Of a stretch of 64,000 nucleotides of DNA, positions 25,730 to 33,615 are shown piece by piece; the stretch's first letter is position 1; the number at the start of each line of letters is the position of its first letter. The position numbers were made by a program, and so were the translations under genes. This stretch comes from Halobacillus litoralis (GTDB lineage Bacteria > Bacillota > Bacilli > Bacillales > Halobacillaceae), in assembly GCF_009856355.1 (NCBI RefSeq), contig NZ_WMEW01000009.1:1-64000 (forward strand), given 5' to 3'. The notes below the pieces were generated by a model. It was not told the origin of the DNA, did not search any database, and saw only the letters and a list, made by a program, of their open reading frames with translations.

Positions 25730-25935
25730 AACTATGATCTCCTTTCATCCATGTTCAACTATCATTCTTTTACCCTTTATGAAGCTTTCCGCAAACCGAT
25801 ATCAACCCTTTCAACAGTCCGGGGGGATGGATAGATCTTCCATAACATGGAGATCTTGCAGAAATCATGGCTGTGCCCTGAAAAAATCGGCTTCCTCACG
25901 AACATCGTTGGTCGAGTCCTATTTTCATCCATAAC

Positions 25936-25964
25936 CAAAAAAAGCACAGGAACGAGTCCTGTGC
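25936..25964 (-). terminator. Terminator of the fosB-led operon
   Basis: GCACAGGA and TCCTGTGC arms around ACGAG, then seven T on the minus strand. It lies just after the stop of the last gene at 25970. Confidence 0.85.
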
Positions 25965-25969
25965 AGAAG

Positions 25970-26320
25970 TTATTTCGGAGTCGGAGTCCCCTGATGGTGG
26001 ACCATCTTCCACGTGTCCCCATACTTTTTCCAGATCGAGCTCCGCCATGACGTTTTCCCAGTCTCTTTGATATGAAGCAGGAAGGTGGTCAGCGCGGCAT
26101 CTTCGGCAAGCAGCTGCACTTGAAACTGTTCACAAGTCAGCCCGCGGTCCTCTTCGCGGGGCAGACGTTCGAGTACATGGTCTTTTCCGAAGACGGCCCC
26201 TGTGCTGGAGATTTCCTGGAAGTCATCAGCCAGCCGCTGATCGAGTTCTTCTCTTGAAGACCTCACCCCAGACGTCAACAACTCTGTCTCCTGCTGATAT
26301 AAATGGGCATACAGGTTCAT
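25970..26320 (-). CDS. DUF4440/SnoaL-like protein
   Basis: A 116-residue protein of the NTF2-like fold. LADDFQEISSTGAVFGKDHV is the usual helix-strand element lining the pocket, and IWKKYGDTWKMVHHQGTPT is the typical C-terminal strand of DUF4440. No catalytic set can be assigned. Its ATG overlaps the stop of the VOC gene by four bases, so it is the last, translationally coupled gene of a six-gene operon. Confidence 0.85.
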   Translation of the reverse strand: MNLYAHLYQQETELLTSGVRSSREELDQRLADDFQEISSTGAVFGKDHVLERLPREEDRGLTCEQFQVQLLAEDAALTTFLLHIKETGKTSWRSSIWKKYGDTWKMVHHQGTPTPK

Positions 26321-26691
26321 GAGGAGCGCTCCTTTACTTCTATCAGTCCGAAGCCGATGCCGGTCGGGTCGACGAGATAGGCGAGGTAGAAATCGTCGTA
26401 TTCCATTTTCCCCTTTACTACGAGGGCCCCATTCTGCTCAGCCTCTGCAATCGTTTCATCAATGGAGGCCACTTCGACTTGGATGCGGACGCCGTGCGGG
26501 AAATCTGCGCCCCCTTTTGAGATGCCGCCGTAGACACCGTTTTCCTGACCGGTCGATATAGGAGCGTACCCCTGGGAAGGCTCCTCCACCTCCCAGCCGA
26601 ACACGTCTTTATAAAATGACGCTGCTTTTTCCGGCTGCTGGCTGCTCAGTTCAAACCCTACGACTTTTCCTTTTCTTTCAGTCATCCTCAT
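26317..26691 (-). CDS. VOC family protein (glyoxalase-like)
   Basis: A 124-residue vicinal oxygen chelate protein. VVGFELSSQQPEKAASFYKD, followed by VFGW, forms the first repeat, and FYLAYLVDPTGIGFGLIEVK the second. The His that often starts the metal site is replaced (GFEL), but Glu at the end (GLIE) is kept, so metal binding is doubtful. GGAGGA precedes the start; a second ATG two codons later is equally possible. It lies 10 bases after the DUF4937 gene. Confidence 0.83.
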   Translation of the reverse strand: MRMTERKGKVVGFELSSQQPEKAASFYKDVFGWEVEEPSQGYAPISTGQENGVYGGISKGGADFPHGVRIQVEVASIDETIAEAEQNGALVVKGKMEYDDFYLAYLVDPTGIGFGLIEVKERSS

Positions 26692-26701
26692 TCTCCTCCA
26701 T

Positions 26702-27355
26702 TCAGGAATGCCGCCCCATTACAGCCGGCATCACCCGCCAGTTTTCCTCGATGACACACCCGTCTCCTGTAAGGGTGGAGACAAGATTTCCAGGTTTAGC
26801 GTTAGTCAGGAGTTTCGGAAACACATCCGATTGATAACGCCTGTGAAACGATTCATCCGCCCAGCTCGATAAAATAAGGTAACAGCACTCACTCTCTGTA
26901 TGTCCGGCAAAAAATCCGCCGGTCATTCCCAGGGATGAAGCCATCCCCGGATTCCAAATGTTTTCCTGACCCTCAAGAAAACGAGGGACGCTTTCCTTTT
27001 TCACACGAGTGAAAGCCAGACGCAGAAAGGCTCCCTCCTCTAAAATATCGGCAGGTACAGCGCCCTTGATGTTATAGAGCGTTTCATACAATTGGACATC
27101 CATCTTCTCATACGTCTGCGCCTGACCTGACTGTTGAAATATCTCCTCATGGTCGTTCTTCATAAAGCTGTCGTAAACGTGACGATCCTTCCAGAAGGTA
27201 AGAATAAAGGCGCGGCAGGGGTGCTTTTTGCTCCAGCCACCGGCCTGCCCCAGAAACCCGGGGATGTCGCTGAGCCGGCTCCATAAAGCCTGAACTTTTG
27301 AAAAAGCCTCTTTCTTTTCAGAACTCACTTTACATTTGATTAACTTGATCAGCAT
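26702..27355 (-). CDS. DUF4937-type dimeric alpha/beta-barrel protein
   Basis: A 217-residue protein resembling Bacillus YdbC-like DUF4937 proteins. The N-terminus MLIKLIKCKVSSEKKEAFSK starts a ferredoxin-like (monooxygenase-type) domain, with GFLGQAGGWSK and FILTFWKDRHVYDSFMKNDH following. A second similar half has LRLAFTRVKKESVPRFLEGQ and LILSSWADESFHRRYQSDVF. The function is unknown. It is the fourth gene of the operon, 11 bases after the phosphatase gene. Confidence 0.75.
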   Translation of the reverse strand: MLIKLIKCKVSSEKKEAFSKVQALWSRLSDIPGFLGQAGGWSKKHPCRAFILTFWKDRHVYDSFMKNDHEEIFQQSGQAQTYEKMDVQLYETLYNIKGAVPADILEEGAFLRLAFTRVKKESVPRFLEGQENIWNPGMASSLGMTGGFFAGHTESECCYLILSSWADESFHRRYQSDVFPKLLTNAKPGNLVSTLTGDGCVIEENWRVMPAVMGRHS

Positions 27356-27366
27356 GCAGATTCTCC

Positions 27367-27936
27367 TTATCCATGCACATGTACCCAGCCGGCATCCAAC
27401 AAAAAGTCGTTCCTTGTAAGGGAACGGGATTCCAGGATCTCCCTGTATGAGGTGATCGTTCCATCATGGGACAACAAAAACACTCTCCCTTTTCTCCATT
27501 TTCGGCACCGGGTGAGAAACTGCCGGCCTTGATCAAAGAATACCTCATCCGGCATAAGATTGATGCCGTGCTCCCATAATTCAGCCTCACACCGCTCATC
27601 CACCTGAAGAGAGGAATCAGAGACCTCTTCCATCGATAATATTTCGTCACAAGGGAGGGTTTCACATCCTTTCCTCTGAGGAAAAATCCGCGGTCCTGCC
27701 CAAGGAGTGACCATCGCCTCCGCCACCTCTGATTGATTCCAGTGATGAAACGTTTCAAGTGTTCGGACCGTTGGACTGATGAAGACCAAGTCCCCGCTCT
27801 TGAGAGGAAGTCTTCGATGCAGTTCTTCCGCCTGCTTCCTTCCTTTTTCAGTTAAAACAGGATGGCGGAGCTGCAGGCTTTCCGGTGGATCCGCTGTATG
27901 CCGGGCTTCTGCATGTCGGACAACGATCATGTTCAC
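27367..27936 (-). CDS. Histidine phosphatase family protein
   Basis: A 189-residue protein of the phosphoglycerate-mutase-like superfamily. The N-terminal catalytic motif is IVVRHAEARH (RHG-type, with Ala instead of Gly after His). GRKQAEELHRRL and FISPTVRTLETF follow as usual, and the second catalytic His is in LSHDGTITSYREI. The substrate is unknown. A GTG start overlaps the stop of the methyltransferase gene; an ATG two codons later is an alternative. Confidence 0.85.
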   Translation of the reverse strand: MNMIVVRHAEARHTADPPESLQLRHPVLTEKGRKQAEELHRRLPLKSGDLVFISPTVRTLETFHHWNQSEVAEAMVTPWAGPRIFPQRKGCETLPCDEILSMEEVSDSSLQVDERCEAELWEHGINLMPDEVFFDQGRQFLTRCRKWRKGRVFLLSHDGTITSYREILESRSLTRNDFLLDAGWVHVHG

Positions 27937-28667
27937 TTCTTCTCACCACCTAAAATAAGAAACAGTGGAATTCTCATGCGCCGTTCATATTCCTTCTTCT
28001 CAAGAAAAGCGTCCGGCTCCGGGCAGCCTTCCTTCATTCCTGTTATTCTGAACCCTGCCTGCAGAAGTTGTTGTACGTAGTCTTCTACAGGACGGTGGTA
28101 TTTAATGACCTCATGATCAATCCAATGCTCCTTCCGCTCTCCTGTATGGAAATAATTATCCACCACACAGTCCGACCGCCCGCCACGCTGGTTAGACGGC
28201 GCTGGAGTCGATGTCAGAAGCGGATGCTGGACACTGAACACAAAGCGGCCGCCCGGCTTCAGACCTTGATAGACGCTTTGGAAGACAGCGGGAAGCTCTT
28301 CGATATAGTGAAGCACCATCCTTGAAGTAATGAGATCATACACGTCCCGTCCCATCTTAAAATCTTCCACCATCCCATGGTGAAGACGGGCCTGGACGGT
28401 TCTCAGGTTTTCCTGTGCGGACGCAAGCATATTGGTCGATCCTTCTACTCCTTCATACAGCCGGCAGCCGACTCTGCAAAGGTCCAGCCCAAAGGAGCCA
28501 TCTCCACAGCCGAGATCGAGCACCCGCTGATCATGAACCTCTCCAATCATCGATAGAAAAGCCGGCTTTTCCATCGCGTTGTTAGGACTCTCAGGTCGGT
28601 TGCGCCGGTGTAAAAAAGCATCAAAAAAATCATTTTCATCATAAATGGATGAACCTTTGTATCCCAT
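27933..28667 (-). CDS. Class I SAM-dependent methyltransferase
   Basis: A 244-residue methyltransferase. Motif I is RVLDLGCGDGSFGLDLC, the SAM-binding loop; YEGVEGSTNMLASAQENL gives the acidic residue that binds the ribose. DLITSRMVLHYIEELP and LKPGGRFVFSVQHPLL are motifs II-III of the ubiE-like group. The methyl acceptor is unknown. It has a clear GGAGGG ribosome site and follows fosB by 14 bases. Confidence 0.9.
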   Translation of the reverse strand: MGYKGSSIYDENDFFDAFLHRRNRPESPNNAMEKPAFLSMIGEVHDQRVLDLGCGDGSFGLDLCRVGCRLYEGVEGSTNMLASAQENLRTVQARLHHGMVEDFKMGRDVYDLITSRMVLHYIEELPAVFQSVYQGLKPGGRFVFSVQHPLLTSTPAPSNQRGGRSDCVVDNYFHTGERKEHWIDHEVIKYHRPVEDYVQQLLQAGFRITGMKEGCPEPDAFLEKKEYERRMRIPLFLILGGEKK

Positions 28668-28681
28668 CCTGTCCCTCCTGA

Positions 28682-29104
28682 TCAGTCATCAAAAAATTCC
28701 ATATGCGGCTTTGTCTTTTTATAATGATCCAGCCTGTCAGCTAAGGTTCCTGTATGAAACTCGAATTTATGCCCATCAGGATCTGTAAAATAGATCGATG
28801 AACGATCGCCGGCTTCCCGTTCCCGGCCGTTCAATATATTCACACCCCGTTCCTCCAGTTTCAAGACCATGAAAGGAAGTTCGTCTTCCTTTATGGAAAA
28901 AGCGGTATGCGTGTAGGAAGCCTGTTCTGGTCTCGGTATATTCTTTTCTTCGTTAAGGGCCAGCCATATCCCTGCAAGATCAAAGTAAGCGGTCGTCCTC
29001 CTCTTCGCAAGCAGACGCGCGCCGAAAACATCCTGGTAAAAATGGATCGACCGCTCCAGATCGGAGACTGAATAAAGAAGATGGTTCAATCCGGCTGCCT
29101 TCAT
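28682..29104 (-). CDS. fosB: FosB-type metallothiol transferase (fosfomycin resistance)
   Basis: A 140-residue VOC enzyme that opens the fosfomycin epoxide by adding a thiol (bacillithiol in Bacillaceae). Sequence and length follow FosB closely: LNHLLYSVSDLERSIHFYQD, TTAYFDLAGIWLALNEEKNI, then YFTDPDGHKFEFHTGTLADR. The metal ligands are His8, His66 and Glu115, matching the family. It is the first gene of a six-gene minus-strand operon. Actual resistance is inferred. Confidence 0.92.
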   Translation of the reverse strand: MKAAGLNHLLYSVSDLERSIHFYQDVFGARLLAKRRTTAYFDLAGIWLALNEEKNIPRPEQASYTHTAFSIKEDELPFMVLKLEERGVNILNGREREAGDRSSIYFTDPDGHKFEFHTGTLADRLDHYKKTKPHMEFFDD

Positions 29105-29175
29105 CCGCCGTCACCCTTTCTATGAAACTTCGTTTATTATTTCAAAATAATTGAATGTTTTCAATCATATTCCAT

Positions 29176-29216
29176 ACAAAAAAACCCCAGGGATGTGTTT
29201 TCAGTCCCGGGGTTCT
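29176..29216 (-). terminator. Terminator overlapping a small gene end
   Basis: GAACCCCGGGACTG and its partner with TGGGGTT form a hairpin. It is followed by seven T on the minus strand. It ends the lysozyme-like gene operon. Confidence 0.75.
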
Positions 29217-29449
29217 CCACAGCGGCATGTGTAGGCTTCAAATCTATATGTCTTATAAAGCAGCGGAACGTCTTCCTTTCCGGCCGGCGTCTGGTAGACT
29301 TCGACAAGAGGAGCCACATCCTGCCCGGCCGCTCTGGCTGCAGCGGCTTCAATATCTTCTTCCTTTTCTATTTCATAACGGTTCATAGCTTCACATAATG
29401 ATTCGTGCGGACAGACATCATAGGTCACCGCTGTAAAAGCATTCATCAT
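29201..29449 (-). CDS. Hypothetical protein, 82 residues
   Basis: A small acidic, soluble protein with no family I recognise. It contains a central EKEEDIEAAAARAAGQDVAP helix and a cysteine-bearing end, FEAYTCRCGEPRD. Another Cys-His pair is in YDVCPHESL, so metal binding is conceivable. Its ATG overlaps the stop of the lysozyme-like gene (ATGA), which argues for a real, coupled gene. A terminator overlaps its end. Confidence 0.6.
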   Translation of the reverse strand: MMNAFTAVTYDVCPHESLCEAMNRYEIEKEEDIEAAAARAAGQDVAPLVEVYQTPAGKEDVPLLYKTYRFEAYTCRCGEPRD

Positions 29450-30075
29450 ACGTCCCCTTCTTCTTCATAGTAATCCAGAACAGCATCTACATAATAGATA
29501 TCTCCGTAACAGGCATCATACTGCTCCGCTTTTTCCCGGATACAGCTGTATTCCCCCGTATCCTTCAACTCTTCATATTTTTCTGCTGAAAAAGAAATGG
29601 CCAGTTCCTGTGTATATTCGCCGCCCCGGTTCATGACATAATCGATGAAACCGGCTCCGAAGTTGTAGGCCTGCAGGGCAAGCTTGACGTCTCCATCTGC
29701 CTTTTCCAACGTTGTGGCAAAGTAGGACACACCCTGCCGGATCGATACCTCAGGATCCTCGATACACCCGACTTCCCCGCAGTAGGACTCGGAAGCCTGC
29801 ATCGGATCCTCACCGCGGCCGCCGGATTCCTGCATCATAAGGGCAAGCAGCACCTCCGTTAGGCCTTCTATCCCCTCTTCAGCTGCATATTTCTCTACTT
29901 CCTCTTCATACTGACGGACACTGTCTGAAAGCGGATCCGTCTCTTCCTCGATGATACTGCTCATTACCCCGCCGCCGGCGGCCCCTTGGACGACGAGATA
30001 AATAAGACCGGCCGCTGCAAGGAGAAAAAGTAAAGGTCCCCACGGGCCGGATGTGTTACGGTTGCTGGATGCCAT
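29446..30075 (-). CDS. Membrane-anchored lysozyme-like transglycosylase (CwlT N-domain type)
   Basis: A 209-residue protein. Residues about 10-30 form a membrane anchor (GPLLFLLAAAGLIYLVVQGA). The outer domain matches the lysozyme-like family found in CwlT-type proteins: VLLALMMQESGGRGEDPMQA, with the catalytic Glu in MQESG, and VKLALQAYNFGAGFIDYVMN. It should cleave glycan strands of peptidoglycan. MASSNRN was taken as start because GGAGG precedes it. No conjugation genes are near, so it is not part of an ICE here. Confidence 0.87.
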   Translation of the reverse strand: MASSNRNTSGPWGPLLFLLAAAGLIYLVVQGAAGGGVMSSIIEEETDPLSDSVRQYEEEVEKYAAEEGIEGLTEVLLALMMQESGGRGEDPMQASESYCGEVGCIEDPEVSIRQGVSYFATTLEKADGDVKLALQAYNFGAGFIDYVMNRGGEYTQELAISFSAEKYEELKDTGEYSCIREKAEQYDACYGDIYYVDAVLDYYEEEGDV

Positions 30076-30340
30076 TGCCTTTCCTCCTTTTTCTTCTCTC
30101 TTCATCATACAATAAGATGAAAAGATTGATAGAATAAATGCTCATAAAACCGCCGTCCACAGGAGAGCCTTTATAGTATTGCAAACGTCCCTGCGGACAC
30201 TCCCTATATTTCGTTCAGACCGACACGTTCCGCTTATCTGTGGAAGCCTGACGCGGGCACATGTGTCCTGCACAGCCATCCGGGCCGGAAAGTTCTATTT
30301 TAAATAGATGGCTCTGTTAACGTTTACTACTGTTATTACC

Positions 30341-30380
30341 AAAAAAAGGAACTTCTAATTTTATAGAAGTTTCTTTTTTA
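30341..30380. terminator. Bidirectional terminator-like hairpin
   Basis: GGAACTTCTA and TAGAAGTTTC arms with A and T tracts outside. The surrounding gap of 30076-30483 holds no other recognisable feature. Confidence 0.7.
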
Positions 30381-30483
30381 TGTTTGACTTATTCAACTAC
30401 AGCCTGCTTTTTTAAAAATTACTTTCGAAATAACATCTTTTAATAATCAATCATTCCAGTTCACTAGATTCAAAAAACTGATC

Positions 30484-30885
30484 TCACTTCTTAACGTTTA
30501 TGAATGAATAAAGCAAACCGAAAATCAGCCCCATAACTGAGAATGTAAGATAAAGTATTAATGCAGTTTTGTTTAGATATATAGAAACTGGATTGTTATT
30601 CAGCGTACCGCCTGAAAATGTCAAAAGTAAAAGTGCTATAAGAACAGCTACAAGGATGCAGCTGAAGGGGAGTGTGAGGAATGTTAATTTACTTGTCTCC
30701 TCAGTGACCCATTGACATATTAGAAAAAAGAAAGGAATAATCACAACGACATAAAATAAGCCGCCCCATATTAGGAGAAAATCAAGTTCTCTTATATTTA
30801 TATATTCTCTTTGTAATAGAATATAAACTATGAATGCCCCTGTAAAGGACAATAAAGGTGTTATAACATTCCGTGCAAGCTTCAA
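30484..30885 (-). CDS. Four-TM membrane protein, unknown function
   Basis: A 133-residue protein from a TTG start with AAGGAG before it. Four hydrophobic helices can be seen: about residues 8-24, 38-58 (LIWGGLFYVVVIIPFFFLIC), 70-92 and 108-130. A polar WVTEETSKLT loop lies between helices 2 and 3. The family is not recognised. The region is AT-rich like the small-gene array at 3-5.3 kb. A decayed ORF lies directly upstream on the same strand. Confidence 0.65.
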   Translation of the reverse strand: MKLARNVITPLLSFTGAFIVYILLQREYINIRELDFLLIWGGLFYVVVIIPFFFLICQWVTEETSKLTFLTLPFSCILVAVLIALLLLTFSGGTLNNNPVSIYLNKTALILYLTFSVMGLIFGLLYSFINVKK

Positions 30886-30920
30886 TGATCATGCTCCTTA
30901 CATTGCAGGATAAAGTTCAA

Positions 30921-31151
30921 TTAAAAAATTTTTATAACATAAGTGGGTACCTTCTTTCTGATGGGTACGCTTCCATATAGATAAACCTTCTTTTCCTTGA
31001 ATATCCAAGCAGCTACGGTTAAAAGTGCAAAACAACTATGGCCCCTTGTATTTTTGTATGCTATCCTGCTTCTGAACGATATCAAGCATTTCTTAGGGAC
31101 ACCTTCAAAAGAATGTTCATTGATTTCCTTACCATACCCAAATAACGTACC
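30921..31151 (-). pseudogene. Startless ORF fragment of unknown origin
   Basis: The minus frame is open for 76 codons between two stops and reads like protein, for example KEINEHSFEGVPKKCLISFR and CFALLTVAAWIFKEKKVYLY. It has no start codon in its first third. Adjacent frames upstream also have protein-like stretches, suggesting a frameshifted gene. No family is recognised. The rest of the 30886-31331 gap holds nothing I can support. Confidence 0.3.
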
Positions 31152-31331
31152 TTAGTATGATTAAAAACGTGCTCCTTTTCAAAAGACCTCCGCTTTGTAC
31201 TCTTTATATATATTTGTCCATTGTGACTAAAGCCCCTATCGCGATAGTTACCTACCACAACGAATTAAACAGCTGTTATATTAACATCGCTTTATGATTA
31301 CCCTTAATTGACCCGTACGATTGATTTCATC

Positions 31332-31874
31332 TCATCTTATGTTCATCATCTTTTGGGTGATCATACCAGCAACTGCAGATTTAGGTAGTGCGCCGTCTAC
31401 AATCAGATCAGAGTTTGGTTTTGTCGTTTCCAGCATATTAAGATAACCACGCCTGCCTACAGTTAAGTAGTTATCTAAATCCAATATTATATCTTTAGCA
31501 GATTCACTTTTAAAATCTCTATTTATTCTACGTGCCATTGCAATATCCAATGGAGTATCAATAAACACTGCAAGGTCAATAAGCCTGCTTGTTTTGTTAT
31601 GTAAATAGGCAAACGGAAAATCTAATATTATGTAATTCAAAGATTCAGTCAGCAGCTGATTTATATCTCTAATAAGTGGTGATAAGTCCCAATCATCAGG
31701 ATTACAGCCATTGTCTATCCATTTAATCGTATCTTCAGGACCGTTAAAATCGTAATCATCAAAATATATAGTTTTACTATTTGGCAGCCTGTCTTCTAAG
31801 CAAGAAGCAATTGTTGTTTTTCCTCCGCCTGAAACTGAACCAATAGCAACTACCATGGTTGACTTTCTTTTCAT
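31332..31874 (-). CDS. P-loop nucleoside-kinase-like ATPase
   Basis: A 180-residue protein. VAIGSVSGGGKTTIASCLED is the Walker A motif; TIYFDDYDFNGPEDTIKWID resembles the substrate region of uridine kinase, where FDxYDFxxP follows. NYIILDFPFAYLHN is a Walker B-like strand, and AMARRINRDFKSESAKD is the lid with its arginines. It is uridine kinase-like, but the substrate is not certain. I used the ATG of MKRKSTM, which has GGGGGAG before it. A repeat (31924-31953) separates it from the next small gene upstream. Confidence 0.8.
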   Translation of the reverse strand: MKRKSTMVVAIGSVSGGGKTTIASCLEDRLPNSKTIYFDDYDFNGPEDTIKWIDNGCNPDDWDLSPLIRDINQLLTESLNYIILDFPFAYLHNKTSRLIDLAVFIDTPLDIAMARRINRDFKSESAKDIILDLDNYLTVGRRGYLNMLETTKPNSDLIVDGALPKSAVAGMITQKMMNIR

Positions 31875-31923
31875 TAAACTCCCCCAATACTTCCGTTTGT
31901 CTATCATTATCTACATGAGGCAA

Positions 31924-31953
31924 GTACTCTATTGAACAAGCGCACCCCTAATC
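31924..31953. repeat. Type-A dispersed repeat at a second locus
   Basis: TACTCTATTGAACAAGCGCA followed by CCCCTAATCC. The core matches the copies at 1574-1590, 3489-3537 and 4303-4357. It overlaps the stop codon of the small gene at 31948-32133. Confidence 0.6.
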
Positions 31954-32133
31954 CTTATTTGGTAACAATTTATACAAATGATAAATCGTGCCTGAAACCA
32001 CTAAAACAATGGTAATGATTAGTAAAGCCGGATGATCTAAGGAAATACCTTTACCATTTAACAATACAAAAGTTACTATACCCCAAAGGACTAGTAGCCT
32101 TATTAATCTATTGGCTGACTCAGACTTTAACAA
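31948..32133 (-). CDS. Small two-TM membrane protein between repeats
   Basis: A 61-residue protein from a TTG start with a GGGAGGGAGAAG ribosome region. Two helices are visible: LIRLLVLWGIVTFVLL and LLIITIVLVVSGTIYHLYKL. The family is not recognised. Its size, topology, AT-rich sequence and flanking repeats (type A at 31924-31953, type B at 32245-32300) repeat the layout of the array at 3.5-5.3 kb. Confidence 0.6.
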   Translation of the reverse strand: MLKSESANRLIRLLVLWGIVTFVLLNGKGISLDHPALLIITIVLVVSGTIYHLYKLLPNKD

Positions 32134-32244
32134 CTTCTTCTCCCTCCCCTCAGGTAGAGATCGAGCTATCTATAAACCAATCCCAATTATTTCAAAATGT
32201 TCATGCTAACTCAAGTTTATTCAAAAGACATCCCAGGAGAATTT

Positions 32245-32300
32245 CTCGTAACGGAGTCTTCCACAACCTATGCCCTTTAGCGAAAGACTCCATTTCAAGG
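32245..32300. repeat. Type-B palindromic repeat at a second locus
   Basis: GGAGTCTT (32253-32260) and AAGACTCC (32284-32291) form an inverted repeat around a loop with AACCTATGCCC and TTTAGCGA. The loop blocks match the element at 5268-5329. The remaining gap from 32134 to 32380 shows no gene. Confidence 0.65.
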
Positions 32301-32381
32301 CCCTCATTCAATACGGACACAAAATTCAACGGTGGCTGGAAATACTTGAAGCCCCATAACAAGCTTGAACAGAGCCCAAAT

Positions 32382-32415
32382 AAAAAAAGCTGCCGAAAGC
32401 TCTTTCGACAGCCTT
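32382..32415 (-). terminator. Terminator of the siderophore biosynthesis operon
   Basis: AAGGCTGTCGAAAG and its partner CTTTCGGCAGCTT (minus strand) are followed by a T run. It lies 28 bases after the decarboxylase stop. Confidence 0.85.
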
Positions 32416-32442
32416 GAATGCTCTTATTGCCGGGGAATTTTT

Positions 32443-33612
32443 TTATTCATCTACATAGATCATCTGAGGTTCAGGGTGACTTAGAAACTCATGATGGGAG
32501 ATGGTCCAGGCATAAGCCCCGGCATATTCAAAAACGACAAGGTCTCCGGCACGGAGAGTATCCACCTTTTCCGCACGGACGAGCACGTCATTCGGCGTAC
32601 AGAGTTCTCCGGTAATTGTTACATCCCGGCCCGCCACATGCGGACGCGGCCAGGGTTTCTCCCACTTCTCTACGGGGATGATCCGAAACGGATGACTCAT
32701 TTTCCAGGCCGCCGGCAGGCGAAGGTGGTGGGAACCGCCGCGGACAAGAGCAAAGGCTTTGTCGTGATTTTCCTTTACATCCAGCACTTCTGTCACATAG
32801 GAGCCGCATTCAGCCGTCATGTAACGGCCGAGCTCCAGGATCACGGTCAGATCTCCCGCTTCTTCTTCTAATTGGTGCAGCCCGGCGGCAAAAATCGGCC
32901 AGTCAAACGGATCGTCCGGGTCCCAATAATTGACGCCGATGCCCCCACCTACGTCAACCGTTTCCAGATCCAGCTGGAAAGTTCCGGCCCAATCCTTGGC
33001 CTTTTGAATACAAAGCTCAGTAAAAGCCACGTGCTTCCGGGCATCGAGGTTATTGGACATGGCGTGAAAATGGAAACCTTTCACGTCGACATGATCGAGT
33101 CGGTCGGCGGTGTTCAAGCAATCAGGAATCTGATATTCATCGATGCCAAATTGTGTGGCTGTTCCCGACATCATATGATGACTTTCCGGCACATCTTTGC
33201 GAAGATTGACACGAAGCAGGACGGGCATCACTTTCCCCGCATTTCCGGCGGCTTCGTTGATTCTATATAAATCGTGGAGACTTTCCACATTGATGTACCG
33301 AATCCCCTTCTCAACAGCTGATGCAATTTCCCGGTCTTTCTTTGCAGGCGCACCGAAAAGAAGCGGACGTTCTCCTTCCGCTTTCTCCATCTCCCCTTCA
33401 GAGGCCGTATCAAATCCATCGATGATGGGAGCAAGCGCTTCTAAAATGTTGGGGTCCGGATTTGCTTTTACGGCATAATACAGCTCACAAAAATCCGGCA
33501 GACCCGCCTTCAGAGAGGCCGCATGGGTTTTCAACTGCTGTAAGTCATAGACGTACGCGCATACGGGTTCCGTCTCTCGATGCTTTTCATTGATGATTTT
33601 CTCGATATCCAT
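32443..33612 (-). CDS. PLP-dependent decarboxylase of a siderophore pathway (SbnH/LysA-like)
   Basis: A 389-residue fold-type III PLP enzyme. Lys49 in ELYYAVKANPDPNIL should bind PLP; VDVGGGIGVNYW is the phosphate-binding loop, and VVFEYAGAYAWTISHHEF matches the C-terminal active-site segment. It is related to diaminopimelate decarboxylase but sits four bases after two NIS synthetase genes. As with SbnH of staphyloferrin B or PvsE of vibrioferrin, it probably decarboxylates an amino-acid or citryl intermediate (inference). A GGAGG site precedes the ATG. Confidence 0.9.
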   Translation of the reverse strand: MDIEKIINEKHRETEPVCAYVYDLQQLKTHAASLKAGLPDFCELYYAVKANPDPNILEALAPIIDGFDTASEGEMEKAEGERPLLFGAPAKKDREIASAVEKGIRYINVESLHDLYRINEAAGNAGKVMPVLLRVNLRKDVPESHHMMSGTATQFGIDEYQIPDCLNTADRLDHVDVKGFHFHAMSNNLDARKHVAFTELCIQKAKDWAGTFQLDLETVDVGGGIGVNYWDPDDPFDWPIFAAGLHQLEEEAGDLTVILELGRYMTAECGSYVTEVLDVKENHDKAFALVRGGSHHLRLPAAWKMSHPFRIIPVEKWEKPWPRPHVAGRDVTITGELCTPNDVLVRAEKVDTLRAGDLVVFEYAGAYAWTISHHEFLSHPEPQMIYVDE

Positions 33613-33615
33613 GTT

